64,000 bases of DNA from Ricordea florida (taxonomy: Eukaryota; Cnidaria; Anthozoa; Corallimorpharia; Ricordeidae): NCBI GenBank assembly GCA_949710005.1, contig OX453287.1:7604386-7668385 (forward strand), in the 5' to 3' direction. Positions 1 to 12,353 of this stretch are shown here, one piece after another; position 1 is the stretch's first letter; the number at the start of each line of letters is the position of its first letter. The position numbers were made by a program, and so were the translations under genes. A model generated the notes under the pieces. The model made no database searches and was not told the DNA's origin. It was given only the letters and a program-made list of their open reading frames with translations.

Positions 1-1008
1 TCTTACAACTATATTTAGGTATGTTAAAAAGTTAATGTGCTAGGAGAATCTTCCAGTTGATCAGATGTCACTTAGACTTTTTTTGACAGTGAACTACTGG
101 TAATAAATGAGGTGCAAAGTTTATCTTGTTGACCTCTTGTTAGTTACTATGTGTACTGCTTATGTCACTGCACACTTGTTGAAGTATTTTTCTTAACCTC
201 AACAATGATGCACAAGTGAAAGACAATGAAAAGCAAGCACAGTGACTTGCTTGGATATCTGATGAAACACGGCATGTTTTTGCATCCCTAATTTCTCCTT
301 GTGTTTTCATTAGGTATCAGAGATCGGAGAATTCTCTGGCTACCTCAAAGTATTCTCCGGCTAAATTTAGATGGCCTGAGCTAGTTTTAACTTTAGACGT
401 GGAGCGCTTTCAGAATATTCTCCTGTTACTTTACACAATTCTCCCGCTTCTACAATTCTTATTGAAATCCCTGCTTGTGAAAAACACACAAATAAAACTC
501 AAACACACACTCAATACATGTGTTTCATCACGTATCAAAAATCAGCTGTGTATCACATTCTCATTTTCATTTTTTATTTGTAATGGTAATCATGCGGTTT
601 TGAGTTCAATAAATTTGTGATTTATTTGCACAAGGGAGCTTTTCAAAAAGCTCAAATTGCACAAGCTGCTTCGGTACATGCAATTTGTGCTTTTTGGGAA
701 AATCAAGAGTGTAAATAAATCACAAATTGAAAAAAAAAACCATTCATGATGTCCTGTAAATAATTATACAACACCTTTTAACTGAGAGTATTAGCACATA
801 ATAATAATGATTATGATGTCCTGTAAATAATTATATATAAAAAAGACTGATTTGTAATTTGCAATGGTGCTATACTTTTTGCACTGGTGTTTCACTTGAA
901 CTGCACTGCTCTTACCCAGTCAAGTAATTTTTTCATGTATACTATTAGTGATGAAATACTGTATCATGTTTGATGCGCATGTATTACAGGGAACAATGTC
1001 AGGTCTTA

Positions 1009-1289
1009 CAGTGTTCTCCAGAGATTTTAGAGTAGCCAGCCCCCAAATGAAAGTAGCCGGTGTCTAGCAATTGAGTGCCCAAAGTGCACGAACCTGTAGG
1101 GGGTCCAGGGGCATGCCCCCCCCCCCAGAAAATTTGTAAAAAGTGCGGCCCTGGAGATGCAATCTGGCGCATTTTGAGGCCAGTAACAATAGGGAAAATC
1201 AAGGTCATTTTGTGTGGTAAAAGTAGCCGGCGCTTCGGAAGTGAGTAGTTGGCGAAAACGCCGGCAGCCGGCGCTTCTGGAGAACACTG
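1009..1289. mobile_element. hAT-like MITE with 7-bp target duplication
   Basis: Ends are CAGTGTTCTCCAG and its complement, flanked by GGTCTTA at 1002-1008 and 1290-1296. No transposase is encoded. The CA...TG ends resemble hAT; the family call is tentative because hAT copies usually make 8-bp duplications. Confidence 0.75.
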
Positions 1290-2529
1290 GGTCTTACCCG
1301 TGAAACAAGGTCATGTGCTGTTATTACTGCTGAGAACCACTGTCTACAATTTTGCCTAGAATTTGAGGGAAAAAGACATGAATCAATTCAAATCAACAGG
1401 GCTGAAATTTTTCATAAAAAAGTGCTGATGATGACATTTTTATTTTATTTTATAGGTACAGTAAGAACAAAGCAGAAAAAATTACAAGATAATTTCCCAG
1501 AACCCATTATATCCATATTATAGTGTATCCAATTAAAGAAAACCTTGTTGCTTCACATGACTGTATAAAATTTTAAGGCAATAAGCGACTAATCTAATTG
1601 TTTTAGTAAACATCATAATAAACAAATCATGTGTTGGTGACAAAAACACCAAAATACTCAATCTTCCTGCAAAACTTCCCTAAAAGCGCCCATACGTCGC
1701 CATTTTGAAAACAATCTTCAACAAAGTGCTGTCTAATGGTTGATAGTATGCAGTAGCTCAGCCAATCAGATTGCAGCATCTGCATTAGTCTACAAGTAGA
1801 TTTTTACTAATAGAGGTTAGACTGTACATGTACTGTAAAATTAGCCAGATATTTGGGTCAGAAAAAGTTTCAGTGAGTTGAAGCATAGGAGCAAGGTAAG
1901 AGGAGCAAGTGAAAGGAAATTGAAGTATGGGAATACAAAACATGTGACATGAAATTTAGTGGAGAGAAAGAATATTAAGCTTAGAGAAAAGAGGCTTGGA
2001 ATGTAAGTGCAGAGGAGATGAAGTAATAACACAGATCGCTTTCTTTTGTAGTACAGTTAAAGATAATATAGGGGTTCAAGATAAGAGGCATGCATAGATA
2101 CCCATATCAAATTATTGTAGTTGATGTAAGGAAAGAACAAATATAAGAAAGAATAAAGAGCTTATAACCATAAACATCACTACTGCAAACAGCAAATCAA
2201 AGAAGTTTCTTGTAACACACCTATAAACTTGAACTCTGAACCCTGTTAAAGTGAATGGCCCTAAAAGAAACAGTTATACTTAATCAACATATCTTCAAAC
2301 AATTCAAGATTAATTATCAAACTTTGCTCCTTCCTCAACTACATTTTAGAAACACAAACAGACTTTCAAGACAGTGTTTGAGCCCAACAGCGACATCAGT
2401 TTAATAATGGCTGCAACTTAAGGGGGACCCTTCATCAAATTTTTTTTTTGATAGGATGTTTTGCTTTTCGTGATTCTACCAAAACAGGAGATGCCTAGCC
2501 AGACATCTTAGATTCCATTTCTTTTGGAT

Positions 2530-2912
2530 AAAACTCAGTATCTAGGCAACTGTGCACCTACCCCTCCCCTAACCCAACAAGTTATAACTAGAAGGGCACT
2601 CGGTAGAGCGCATACCTCCACCCTGCCACATATGTACACCTGATATTACACTCATCTGGATCTGAGATTCGGAGTTTAATCCGGATAAATCCCAAATTTT
2701 AATCGATTGATCCTGGGTATATTTGCGACCTTTCCACCAAATTTGGTGCAAATCTGTTGATTAGTTTTTGTGTAAAACGATTAATAGACAGACAGACAAA
2801 CAAACAGACAGGCGTGAAAACATAACCTCCTTGGCGGAGGTAATAAGTTAAAAGGTTAGTGTTACTGTTGGGTTAGGGGATGGGTAGGTGCACAATTGCC
2901 CAGATACTGAAA
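2530..2912. mobile_element. Palindromic MITE (same family as 24295-24438) split by a second repeat
   Basis: Both arms match the compact copy at 24295-24438, including the GGTAGGTGCAC core. The centre (about 2590-2850) is a different interspersed repeat with a GACAGACAAACA tract that ends in a CCTCCTTGGCGGAGG palindrome. Confidence 0.65.
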
Positions 2913-3044
2913 TTGAACCTTGCTTTCTACGATTACAGTATTTTGAGTAAGCTGCATTTAGTTTCCTGCAAGCCTGGCAATAACATTGCCAGCTCCCAGC
3001 TATGAATGAGTCCTGAGAAATTTATACACTTTTATGATCCTTAC

Positions 3045-6000
3045 CATCTGTCAAAATAGACTGTGATTTTTGCAAATGCTGCCAATTGTACAGCTCCTTC
3101 AAAACGACAGCATTATTCCTTAATGTTGGTTGATAGCCTTCATCATCCTGGGAAATAAACAAGGATCTTTGTGAATTTTCAAACTGAAAGGAGCAATATC
3201 ACAGGCTTTTACCATTTTTGACCACTGCTCTCATAATGACAAGTCTTGGTACAAGGCATGCAAATTATCAAAAGAAAAAAAAACATGACAGTGTTTTCAC
3301 ATAACATTATTTCTAATTTCATTTTCGTTTTGATTGAACTGTTTTAGTCACTGAATTTACAGTGGCTACATCTTTTAGTCTTTTAACATTTACAATGTAT
3401 TTCTTGTCAAAAATGATTTTTCTTGACATAGAAAGAAACTTAAAAAAAAACTCAACAAGTTTTGATCCATAGATGTCCCTTATTTTTATCTCCTTAACCA
3501 ACTCCTCAATAGAGCACTTCAAGGAAAAAAATATATGCAAGGCAACATCTTTTATACATAACAAGAAAGTGCAAATCAGAATACTGATTTTTTTTTTTAT
3601 TAACAATTTCTGATAATTACAAGTATCAAAATATAACTTGTATATTATACCTGGCCATAGGATCGAATATCTTCACTCCTCAGAAAGGCTCTAAAGCAAA
3701 TGAAAAAGTCTTGACAAAACTGACACATTATGTTTAATCTGCATGGTAAAAACACCTTTTGAAACCAATAATCTATTCTACAGCCACTACAAACTGTGTA
3801 TAATTATGCAGCCAAATAAGACAGCCCACTTCCAGTTTGCATTGGTTACATAGATCTGTATCTTGAAGACTGACTCATTCTACAATACTTGCAACCAAAA
3901 GTCTACTGGTGAGGTGAAGAATGTTCAAGTATGATCCTGTTTTACAGAATCAGAGGAAATACATACTCTTTTAAGATTTGATTTTTAATGGCAAACACAC
4001 AAGCTTTCAAGTGCAAAATTAACACTGTTTGCTAAACTGAATTACCTGCTTTCTTGCTTGCATGCACGACCAAACAAACTTCTTCCACATACTTCTCCTT
4101 TCACAAATCCTCACGTGACAAAAATTGGCAAATATTCAATTCGTCAACTTCAAAATAGATTTTCTCAGCAACCAATCGGAACATCAAAAAAGTCTCAGAC
4201 ACATTTGTAGTCTATCACCTACTGATTGATATTGGGCAGTTTGTTCAGTTTTGTGTGCGAGGAGGAAGGCAGGTAATTCAGTTTAGCAAACAGTGTTAAT
4301 TTTGCATTTGAAGGCTTGCGTGCACTATAAAATATTTTTCTTATGACTTCTAAATTTTATTAGCTTTACCATGATATATATTTTTCTATGGTTAGAACAT
4401 AAGCGATGCACATACGAGTGATTCTTTGGAAGACACCCTTGAAGGTCTACAGTAACCTTAACCAAGGTTTATGGGACAAACATCCTGCATGCAGTGTACT
4501 GCTAGGATTTGAATGTCGAAGCAGTGAAAGGGATGTTTTCCTGGCTCAAAATTCACCATCTTCATTCTTTAGCATCACTTAAGTTTGTAACCAAAAAATA
4601 TCGATGAGTAAGAAAATCAAACTGACCTCTCGTGATCTCCAACAAACTCTACTGGAATGGGGCGCTCCTCTTCAGTCAGCCCATGTCGATCCACCAAAGA
4701 GATAAAAGTCTGGGGGAATAAACCATCAAAAACAAAGCTAAGTACAGTTAAACCTTGATTATCTCGACCTCAACTGTCCAGACTTTTCAGAGATCCAGAG
4801 TTGTTTCCTGGCATGGTTGAGTTGGATGATCGCAAAAGCTTTGCAACATCAATCAGTTGGTTAGACAAGTTAACAAATCATCACGGGATAACACTTTTAT
4901 ATTCAAGTATGATCTTTTCAGTAGTTTATTTATGTGAGGAGGCAGGATGGCCGAGTGGTCTAGGGCGCGGTATTTCAATGCGGTGACCCGGGTTCAAATC
5001 CCGCTCTGGCCACTACCTGGTGTTGTTCTGGGTAAGTACCTGGTTCAACTCCTCGATCATCCTTGTAAATAACCAACTGGTCTGCCTCCCACCAGCTGGG
5101 ATTCTTAACTATGTTGTTTATATTTGTTTCATTTGGCCCTGAAAAGCCACTCTAGGGGAGTGGTCAATTAAGTAATGTATTGTATTGTATTGTATTTATT
5201 ACAGTTAGTTCCCTTTATCTTTGTTGTGTACATTTCTGTCTCTTCAATTATCTGGACGCACGATTATCTGGACATTTTGCACAAGGCCCAACGAGTCCAG
5301 ATAATCTAGGTTTGACAGTGTTGTTACAACATTATACTTATTATCATACCTGCATACTGCTAAGATCAACACTATCAAAGTGTTGATTCTAGCAGTATAT
5401 TTCATCACCGAGCTTAAAATTCACCATCTTTATTCAATTATCACTACCCACGATGACTTCAATAGTGTTGGTCCTAGCAGTATGCAGGACACCTGTCATA
5501 AAGGAACTCAGTTAAATGACCTTGCTCTCCATGAGTTCTCATAGCTCAGTGGATAGAGCACCCACCCAGTGTTCGGGAGGTCATGGGTTCGATTCCTGTA
5601 GGGGAACTCAGAATTTTTCTTTACCCACGCTTGTGTCATGTTGATTAATTCATCTTCACATTTCAAAACCGAGCTTAAAATTCACCATCTTTATTAACTT
5701 ATCACATAAACGTATTCCTTTTATAAAAGATGCTAAGAGCCATTTACACCACTCATTTATCATGTGATACATTGATTTCAAAATTTTGCAAAAAGAGAGC
5801 TGCCATATCATGTTGACTTCAATAAAAACTATTGAATCATGGACTAATTCAAGTTTGCATAATTTTGGAGTTGCAACCAAATTTCTGCTGTAAATTGTTT
5901 GAACCCAGGAGTCTCAGTACTTGTTTGCTGAGTTTGATCCTCCAGGTGTAAGTAGTTCTGAGAAGCACAAGAAATTGGGACAATCAAACAAATTGATAAA

Positions 6001-6963
6001 GTAAGTTAAACCACCATAAGGTAGAAGGGAGGTGTTAACGTTTTCAGTGTCAGCCCTTCATCGGAGCGAATGAGAGGACTGTGGGTTACATGCAATTTAT
6101 GTACAGAAGTTTGGAGCTATGCTACTGGTGGAACCATAGCAGCGTGTGAAAGGAAGGGAATAATTAAATGAATGAAAAACATTCGTAGATACCTTGGGAA
6201 TTAAGAAAACCAAGTTGGAAGATAAAGATTTTGTTCTAGGTTTTTATGGCTTCCCACGCTTCCGAGCTTTCAATGTTGAGAAGAACTGTTGTTGACAATG
6301 CTGACTAACATTTTGACAACCTGAGCAGAAGTTATCATTAGAGTCAAGTGATTTATGTGTCATCAGGTGGTAGTATCTACATGTATGCCTTGGTTCAATG
6401 TTGTGATTGGTTGATTAAACCTTGATGTTATTGGCTGTTTGTCAATAAGGCCATGGTGTGCACACTAAACTGTCCACGTTGCCTGTCCTAAGAACTACAG
6501 TATTATTCTTCTACATACCAGGGCAGGCCAAAAAAGAGCCCTATGGCGATTTTCAGGATCTGGTCTTTGTGCCCAAACCATGGATTCTTCCACCAAAAAT
6601 ATCTTCCAGCTGCCATCATGCACAGTCAGCCATTCTCTGTTGGTCCAGTCTACATTGTCATATTCAACCAACACCTAATAATTTTTAATCAGATGGAGGT
6701 GAATTATTATTTGGATGTACAGAACAGTAAAACTTTGAAGGTTTAACCTCTTCATCGTCTGGATTCAAGATGTCAACTCTCTCTCTGAACTACACAGTAC
6801 CATTAGTAGTCACTATCCATAACCATTATTTCATTATTGTCTTCTCAATATTTATTGAGATCACATGTAAAGTCAGGACAGATTAATAATTGAAGCTTCC
6901 AAAGCAAAACTAAAATATGTGACGATTTGGAATTAACCCTTTCACTCCCAAGAGTGACTTTAC

Positions 6964-7004
<41 letters not shown>

Positions 7005-7077
7005 ATGGAGACCCCTTGGGAGTGAAAGGGTTAAAAACTATCTCCCTTAACCCTTTCACTCCCAAGAGTGACTTTAC

Positions 7078-7118
<41 letters not shown>

Positions 7119-10100
7119 ATGGAGACCCCTTGGGAGTGAAAGGGTTAAGGGAAAAGATATGACCAGAATCGGCTAAATGTTTTGCACCAAGTCCATAATT
7201 TAATAGGATAACAGTGCCTTGTACTGATACATATTTTGTTTTTTTTTTAGAATTTCATTTCCAAGGAAAAAGCATGAAAAAGCCCATTATTTTGCCATGC
7301 ACTGCCTGATGGACTACAATATACAATAAACGTATGGCCCAGAGGGAAACAGTTAGTTTTGTTTGTCTGAGAGTGCTGATGTTTGGGACTCAAGGGAAAA
7401 CAAAACTAGCTAGTTTCCCGAGGGACCATACATTAAGTGTTTTGTGATATATTTAGACTTTCCCTTAACCCTTTCACTCCCAAGGGGTCTCCATTTGATG
7501 AGGAAAATCGTCTGGCGTTAGACAGGGTAAAATCTAAAAAGTCACTCTTGGGAGTGAAAGGGTTGAACAACCACAGCAAAAACAAACAAAGATGCCACAA
7601 CTACAACATGCAGGCAAAAATTGTGCAATTGCATACCAGTCAGGATATATTTAAATTTGATCAGGGGCATGTGACCAAGAATCAACCAATCAAAGTGCTT
7701 GTTTAGTTGAGTGAAAGTCTAGGTATATAAAAATGTAATTTAATTTACAAACAGCCAACAGTTTTGCTTTGGAAGCTCTAATTGTGAAGGCAAAAAAGAG
7801 TCAGACTGAGACAGAACTCACCAAATGTTACATAAAAGGCAGATGATGTCTTACCGGTAATTGAGTTTAAACACATACAAAGACCATACATGTTATTCTA
7901 AATATGGTACATAGAACAACAACATACTAAGGAATGTTCCTGCATTTCCCAAAATTTAGATTCCAGATTCTGATAAGTACATCTAGAAGTCTGGATAACA
8001 GAACAATCTTCTGTCAGCATTGATCAGTGTTTTCACATTGGTGTTTCATCAACTTTTAAGCTTCAATTTTATGTTTCTCTGTAAAAATGGATCAGACCTT
8101 CTCATGACTTGGGGTGTGTTCCTGTGGTATGATCTGTATTTGAATTTGTGACCTGACATCACTCAGATAATGGCAAATCAATTAGGAACTGATGTATTCT
8201 TGTCTGTATTTGATTCATTGATTCCTTTGATGCGTCATGAATCTGTGTGATCTCGGATCACAAATCTTAATCAGAATCATACCAAAGAAATGTGCCCTAA
8301 GGTATAGTGACCCTAATGGCTTAGTCTCCACCCAGTCCGTGTATTCTACAAAACAATTCCAAACAAGGAACACAGAAAAGACTCCAATAGAATCAGAAGT
8401 ACTTTTTTTCCAGTACAGCCCTTTCAATAACTTTTGACGCGGGGGACTTCACTGAAAAACTAGGTGGCAGCTGGATTTGTGATGGTGTGAGGCAGGGAAT
8501 TTGATTGGCAAGCCTTCCCCCCAAATTTTTTCAAACATTATTGACATTTATTGTGATTTCTTTTATAATTTAATGGCCTACAGATGAATAAAACAAAATT
8601 GATCCAACTTAGCAATGATATCACAGCTTAGTAGCTGACTTTGCTCTGCAGAGTGGCTGATAATTCATGTCAGATGTCACCACTTATTGAAAGGACTGCC
8701 AATATGGCAATCAAAAAGATTTCAAAAAGATTTTCCACAGCTGGAGAATGTAAGAGAGTACTGTAATAAGTGAAAGATTGTCGCAGGTATGCGAGCAACA
8801 TAAGCAGTTGCAAAGATAAGACCTGAAAACATTCAGGCTTGAAGGGGATTCAAACCCACGACCTTTATAATGCCAATGCAATGCTCTAACCAACTGAGTT
8901 ATCAAGCCAACTGGAAGGTGGTCATAGTATGCCCAGTATCACAATATACCAGTATTGATATACCAGTATTGCAAGGGTCATGGGTTTGAATCCTGTTCAA
9001 GCCTGAATTTTTTCCGGTCTTATCTTTGCAACTGCTTAAGTTGCGTACATAACTGTGACGATCTACCACTTATTAAAATCTCCCTTTCCCAGTTCACATT
9101 ATATGGAATTTCACATATTCACATTCAGAGCACAGTAAATGGTACAGGGTACAGTGACATTACACTCTACTTTGTTCCTTAATAATTCTTTTTTATTATG
9201 ACAAGTCCAATCAACTGCACCTGGTGTAAATAGGCAAGTAGCCAGAGAAATCACCATTGCCTGCCATTTTTAACAACCCTGTATTTGGTGATTAAATTTC
9301 AACTGACTGGTGGATTACCAAACCCCCTTTAACCCTACTAAGCCTGGAGGAAACAACTGCACATTAAGTAGTATTTGACAAGAGAAATTCTATACAGCTA
9401 TAATATTTGATTTCATTTTTCTCTCTGATGAAGGTCAACAATGGCCACCAGACAGTCAGTGACTAAAAACAGATCAAGTAAAACCGAAAAGAAGCTTAAA
9501 ATAATTATAACTACAACTGATTGCCAAAGAGTGCATAATATTATACTAACAAAGTATAATCTACCTAACAGAGACAACCTTCCCAAAACAAGGATATACA
9601 TACCACAGCTGATAACAAACACTAAAATTACAAATTAATTGTTGTGTGAAAACATCCCAATCATTAGCATAAAATTAATGTTGACAAAATATATTGAGAT
9701 GTTATGGAAAAGATTACTATCCATTGTGGTAACTTCAATGATAATATAAATTAGTTCTATGGTCTCATGACAGGAACATTCATTGCCTGAAGAAGACTAG
9801 CAGTAAGCAGTCTAAATGTTGCGACCATCACCCAAGTGACTCCGTCGTGAGACCATAGAACTAATTTATATTATCATATATTGAGATGTTTTTCTTACAT
9901 CATGTAAAACTGGTGGAATGTCAGGATTTGTGAGATAACAATTTTATGGCTTCAGGAAAAGAAGCTGTTCAACTGAGTCACATTTTCCAAAATAAGAAGG
10001 ATTATCCGGTTTGTATCTAATGTTTCTTGCAGAGTTCTCGTTAATCTAAACAATAAAGCAAACGGTTCTATATTGGTCACAAATGTGGCAAAATGCATTT

Positions 10101-11099
10101 TAATAAAATCAAATAAGAAACTGGTATGGGGCGTCTGTAGGGGTGAATTTGAAAGAAAACTTTTTGATACTATTCTTACTCAAGAAAAATTAAATCATGG
10201 TTTAAAATCTGTTGTTAGTAGTTTAAAAGTTGTTGTTTATGCACGTAAGTGCTTCGAGGTGAATTAACCCAGGGATTTCAAACATGATGGTAATACATGA
10301 AACAAACTTTCCTCAATCACTCCACTGGCGTCCTTGAAGAACCAACTCCAGTCTTTTGTTTTGTGAATTGTATTTTGCGTGTGGAGCCGCTTTGCCTTAC
10401 TGGCTTGTACAATGTCTTAGAATAGTGACAGCAAGCTAGCTAATTCAGGCATCGTAAAATTATTGAAACAAAAACATGTATCTAGTACAACGAATTTTTC
10501 CGACATGTATCTTGCACAAAACAAGTTCACGCATGTACACTTCCACAGTTATTGCTTTCAAACCATTCCATAATTTCAGGATCCGAAAATCTGAGAGTCA
10601 GTCCCTGATTTCTCCGGCGAGTGAAACTCTAACTGACAGTAAATTCGCTCCTTTTTTGCGCTTTTACATGCAAATCAAACGGACATGATAAAAGACAACT
10701 TATTTCAAGATTACAATTATTAAGGACATGTATATTTTAGAAACATCTCCCTCAAAGAGAATTTATAAAATCAAACCCTACATTATGTGAATCGGGGCAC
10801 CGAAATGTGCAGGAATTTGTAGTTTCTTAAGAGTTAAGTGGTCTCGAATTTGAGAGCCGTTTACTGAATGTACGCGCGGAGCCAATTTAGTTGAAATAAC
10901 GGAACAAAGATGTCGTTACCTTTAATTCCGGATGGCTAAAATCCTTTTCGGTGCAGGATCTTATTACTCCAACTTTCCACTGGTAATCTAAGGGATTGGA
11001 CACACGGCTCGATCTTGAGTTTGGTCGGAGATTGTTAAACTTTTTCTCGCGAACACACAAAAAGCGCTTTCCCACTAACTCCTTCCGAAAGGGGTACAT
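3045..11099 (-). CDS. KDM3B: KDM3-family (KDM3B/JMJD1C-like) JmjC histone demethylase, N-terminal part, partial
   Basis: Five coding exons on the minus strand: 11099-10920, 6674-6519, 4709-4627, 3690-3651, 3147-3045; the gene continues past the left edge. The start is the ATG at 11099, which has an in-frame stop just upstream. Each exon has AG/GT borders and the phases join cleanly (0, 0, 2, 0, then 1), giving 187 codons. The product aligns by eye with the N-terminal region of vertebrate KDM3B: an early VGKR stretch, WKVGVIR, VLVEYDNVDW, REWLTV, FLVEESMVWAQR, a WPAL/TF join, PVEFVGD and QPTLRNN. The family removes mono- and dimethyl marks from H3K9 in the nucleus using a JmjC domain near the C-terminus, which lies outside this window. 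It probably stands for the single ancestor of KDM3A, KDM3B and JMJD1C. Intron 1 (4.2 kb) is filled with repeats. Confidence 0.88.
4001..4317. mobile_element. MITE with inverted arms of about 60 bp in a KDM3 intron
   Basis: The left arm starting AAGCTTTCAAGTGCAAAA and the right arm ending TTTTGCATTTGAAGGCTT are near-complementary over about 60 bp. The interior is AT-rich and non-coding. It lies in the intron between the exons at 3651-3690 and 4627-4709. Confidence 0.65.
4936..5200 (+). mobile_element. tRNA-Leu-derived SINE
   Basis: The head has an A box (TGGCCGAGTGGTCTA) and a B box (GGTTCAAATCC) as in tRNA-Leu, but the anticodon arm does not fold properly. A unique body follows, then a (TATTG)n tail at about 5175-5197. 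This is a SINE, not a working tRNA gene. Confidence 0.8.
5533..5645 (+). mobile_element. tRNA-derived SINE head
   Basis: A 77-nt tRNA-like unit with a six-pair acceptor stem (GAGTTC/GAACTC), an A box (TAGCTCAGTGGA) and a B box (GGTTCGATTCC). The anticodon loop lacks the invariant T at position 33, so a true tRNA is unlikely. A short T-rich body follows. Confidence 0.65.
6937..7030 (+). mobile_element. piggyBac-like MITE, copy 1
   Basis: A 94-bp near-palindrome with ends CCCTTTCACTCCCAAG and complement, flanked by TTAA at 6933-6936 and 7031-7034. A TTAA target with CCCTTT ends fits piggyBac. Confidence 0.8.
7051..7144 (+). mobile_element. piggyBac-like MITE, copy 2
   Basis: 94 bp, practically identical to copy 1, in the same orientation and 20 bp away. 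Flanked by TTAA at 7047-7050 and 7145-7148. Confidence 0.8.
7469..7562 (-). mobile_element. piggyBac-like MITE, copy 3
   Basis: 94 bp, same family, opposite orientation and more diverged. The left flank is TTAA (7465-7468); the right flank has decayed to TTGA. Confidence 0.75.
8747..8909 (-). mobile_element. tRNA-derived SINE (family C)
   Basis: On the minus strand the head shows an A box (TAACTCAGTTGGTTAGAGC) and a B box (GGTTTGAATCC), followed by a body with CAGGTCTTATC. Related copies lie at 8968-9110 and 51350-52090. Confidence 0.75.
8968..9110 (+). mobile_element. 5'-truncated SINE (family C)
   Basis: It starts near the B box (GGTTTGAATCC) and follows the body of the copy at 8747-8909, in the opposite orientation and about 60 bp away. 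Confidence 0.7.
9739..9876. mobile_element. Foldback MITE in KDM3 intron 1
   Basis: Arms of about 29 bp beginning TGATAATATAAATTAG are complementary at each end around an 80-bp centre. No coding capacity. Confidence 0.6.
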
Positions 11100-11956
11100 G
11101 GCTTCCTTTGCTCTCCATCAAACATTTATTCCTCCTGGTGACAAACTCATTCCCATGATACAAGACGGACAATACTTGAAGGTGCAGGCGTTTTAGAGAA
11201 AGAGCAAGCAATGAATCCAGTGACACGATGCGCTTCACAATAAGCGAGATGTCTACACATTCAACACGGCCATCGCTAATGCATGACTCGGAAGACTGCT
11301 TTTTGGCGCGTGCGCTGAACTACCTTACTCGCCCCGCAGGCTCAGTATGTCAAAAGAGTGTTCGTAGCAGGCCTATTGAGTTTTGCTTCCTTTACAAAAA
11401 ATCTGAAAAATATATACAGTGTGTGTTTAAGTTAACCCGTTTCGTCCGAGTTTTCAGCCCTGCAAGAACCTCAGGATTCCATGGTATGATGGCTCATATA
11501 GAGCATCAAAAAATATTTATCAATTTTTAAAATTTACATTTCCAACTCGGTTTCCTCCTGCGAAAATATGAGTTGTGCTCATTTTAGAAGCGCAAAACTG
11601 TGACTTGTACTGAGTTATTGTGAAATTTGCATCCCTGATTTCCACTGCAAGAACTCGTTTTATGATCACAAAAGCCGGATATTTTGCTAAAATTTCGCAC
11701 CCCAGGCATCCATTTTTTCGAGAGACGTGAGACGTTTCTGGACATTTTCGGCGCAACTGACTCAGTCTCAACGGTCTTCGAAGCGGGAAGGTTCTCAGTG
11801 TCCGCCACAACTATGCAAGAAGACTTAACTTTCTTCTCTTAAAGACAGTTTGAAAGAACAGGTCTGCAAAATGATTGATTGCTTGATTTACAATATGGGG
11901 TGCCAAACCAGTGAACATTCCTTTGCATTTCTGTGCTCCGTGGTACTGTTTACATC

Positions 11957-12143
11957 GTCAACTTGACTTTTATACAGTCAACTTGACTTTTATATGGTCA
12001 ACTTGACTATTTATGTAGTCAACTTGACTTTTTATATAGTCAACTTGACTTTTTGTATAGTCAACTTGACTTTTTATATGGTCAACTTGACTTTTTATAT
12101 CGTCAACTTGACTTTTTATATAGTCAACTCGACTTTTTATATG
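11957..12143. repeat. 21-bp minisatellite, about nine copies
   Basis: Units of 20-21 bp start with GTCAACTTGAC followed by a T/A-rich spacer. The GTCAA-C-TTGAC core is self-complementary, so each unit could form a small hairpin. Reading frames on both strands are by-products of the repeat. Confidence 0.9.
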
Positions 12144-12248
12144 GCCAACTACCCACCTTTTAACAAATACGATGACCACATAAAAGTCGAGATGATCATA
12201 TAAAAAGAGAACAGGCTACACAAATATATGTTATTTACCGGTTTTAAG

Positions 12249-12353
12249 GTCCGTATGGGAAAAAACTGTGCCCGAGGTCAGTGAGTACAGCCCAAGGCCG
12301 ACGACCGAGGGCCCTACTCAAGCCCAAGGGCACAGTTTTTTTATATACGGACC
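12249..12353. mobile_element. Short foldback MITE
   Basis: Complementary ends GGTCCGTATGG and TATACGGACC, with matching AAAAAACTGTGCCC arms around a short GC-rich centre. Confidence 0.65.

Larger units (their letters stand above)
1..3044. other. KDM3 intron or downstream region without recognised exons
   Basis: I see no splice-bordered exon of KDM3 here. The stretch holds a hAT-like MITE (1009-1289), a nested MITE (2530-2912) and AT-rich unique DNA. The next KDM3 exon probably lies beyond the left edge. Confidence 0.5.

Noticed and set aside
3319-3606. 95-codon minus-strand frame between two KDM3 exons
   Set aside because: The flanking exons join in phase and align continuously with KDM3B without it, and no good donor is present.
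4941-5015. Possible tRNA-Leu gene
   Set aside because: The anticodon arm does not fold and a SINE body with (TATTG)n tail follows.
5533-5609. Possible tRNA gene
   Set aside because: The acceptor stem is good, but the anticodon loop lacks T33 and the T stem is mismatched, so a SINE head is more likely.
10073-10267. 64-codon frame in KDM3 intron 1
   Set aside because: It has no match to KDM3 and no splice borders in phase; possibly a repeat relic.
11957-12143. CRISPR-like repeat array
   Set aside because: There are no unique spacers of constant length; this is a simple tandem repeat in an animal genome.
11970-12203. Open frames on both strands with heptad-like repeats (IKSQVDY)
   Set aside because: They are simply translations of the 21-bp minisatellite; both strands stay open because each unit is a multiple of three.
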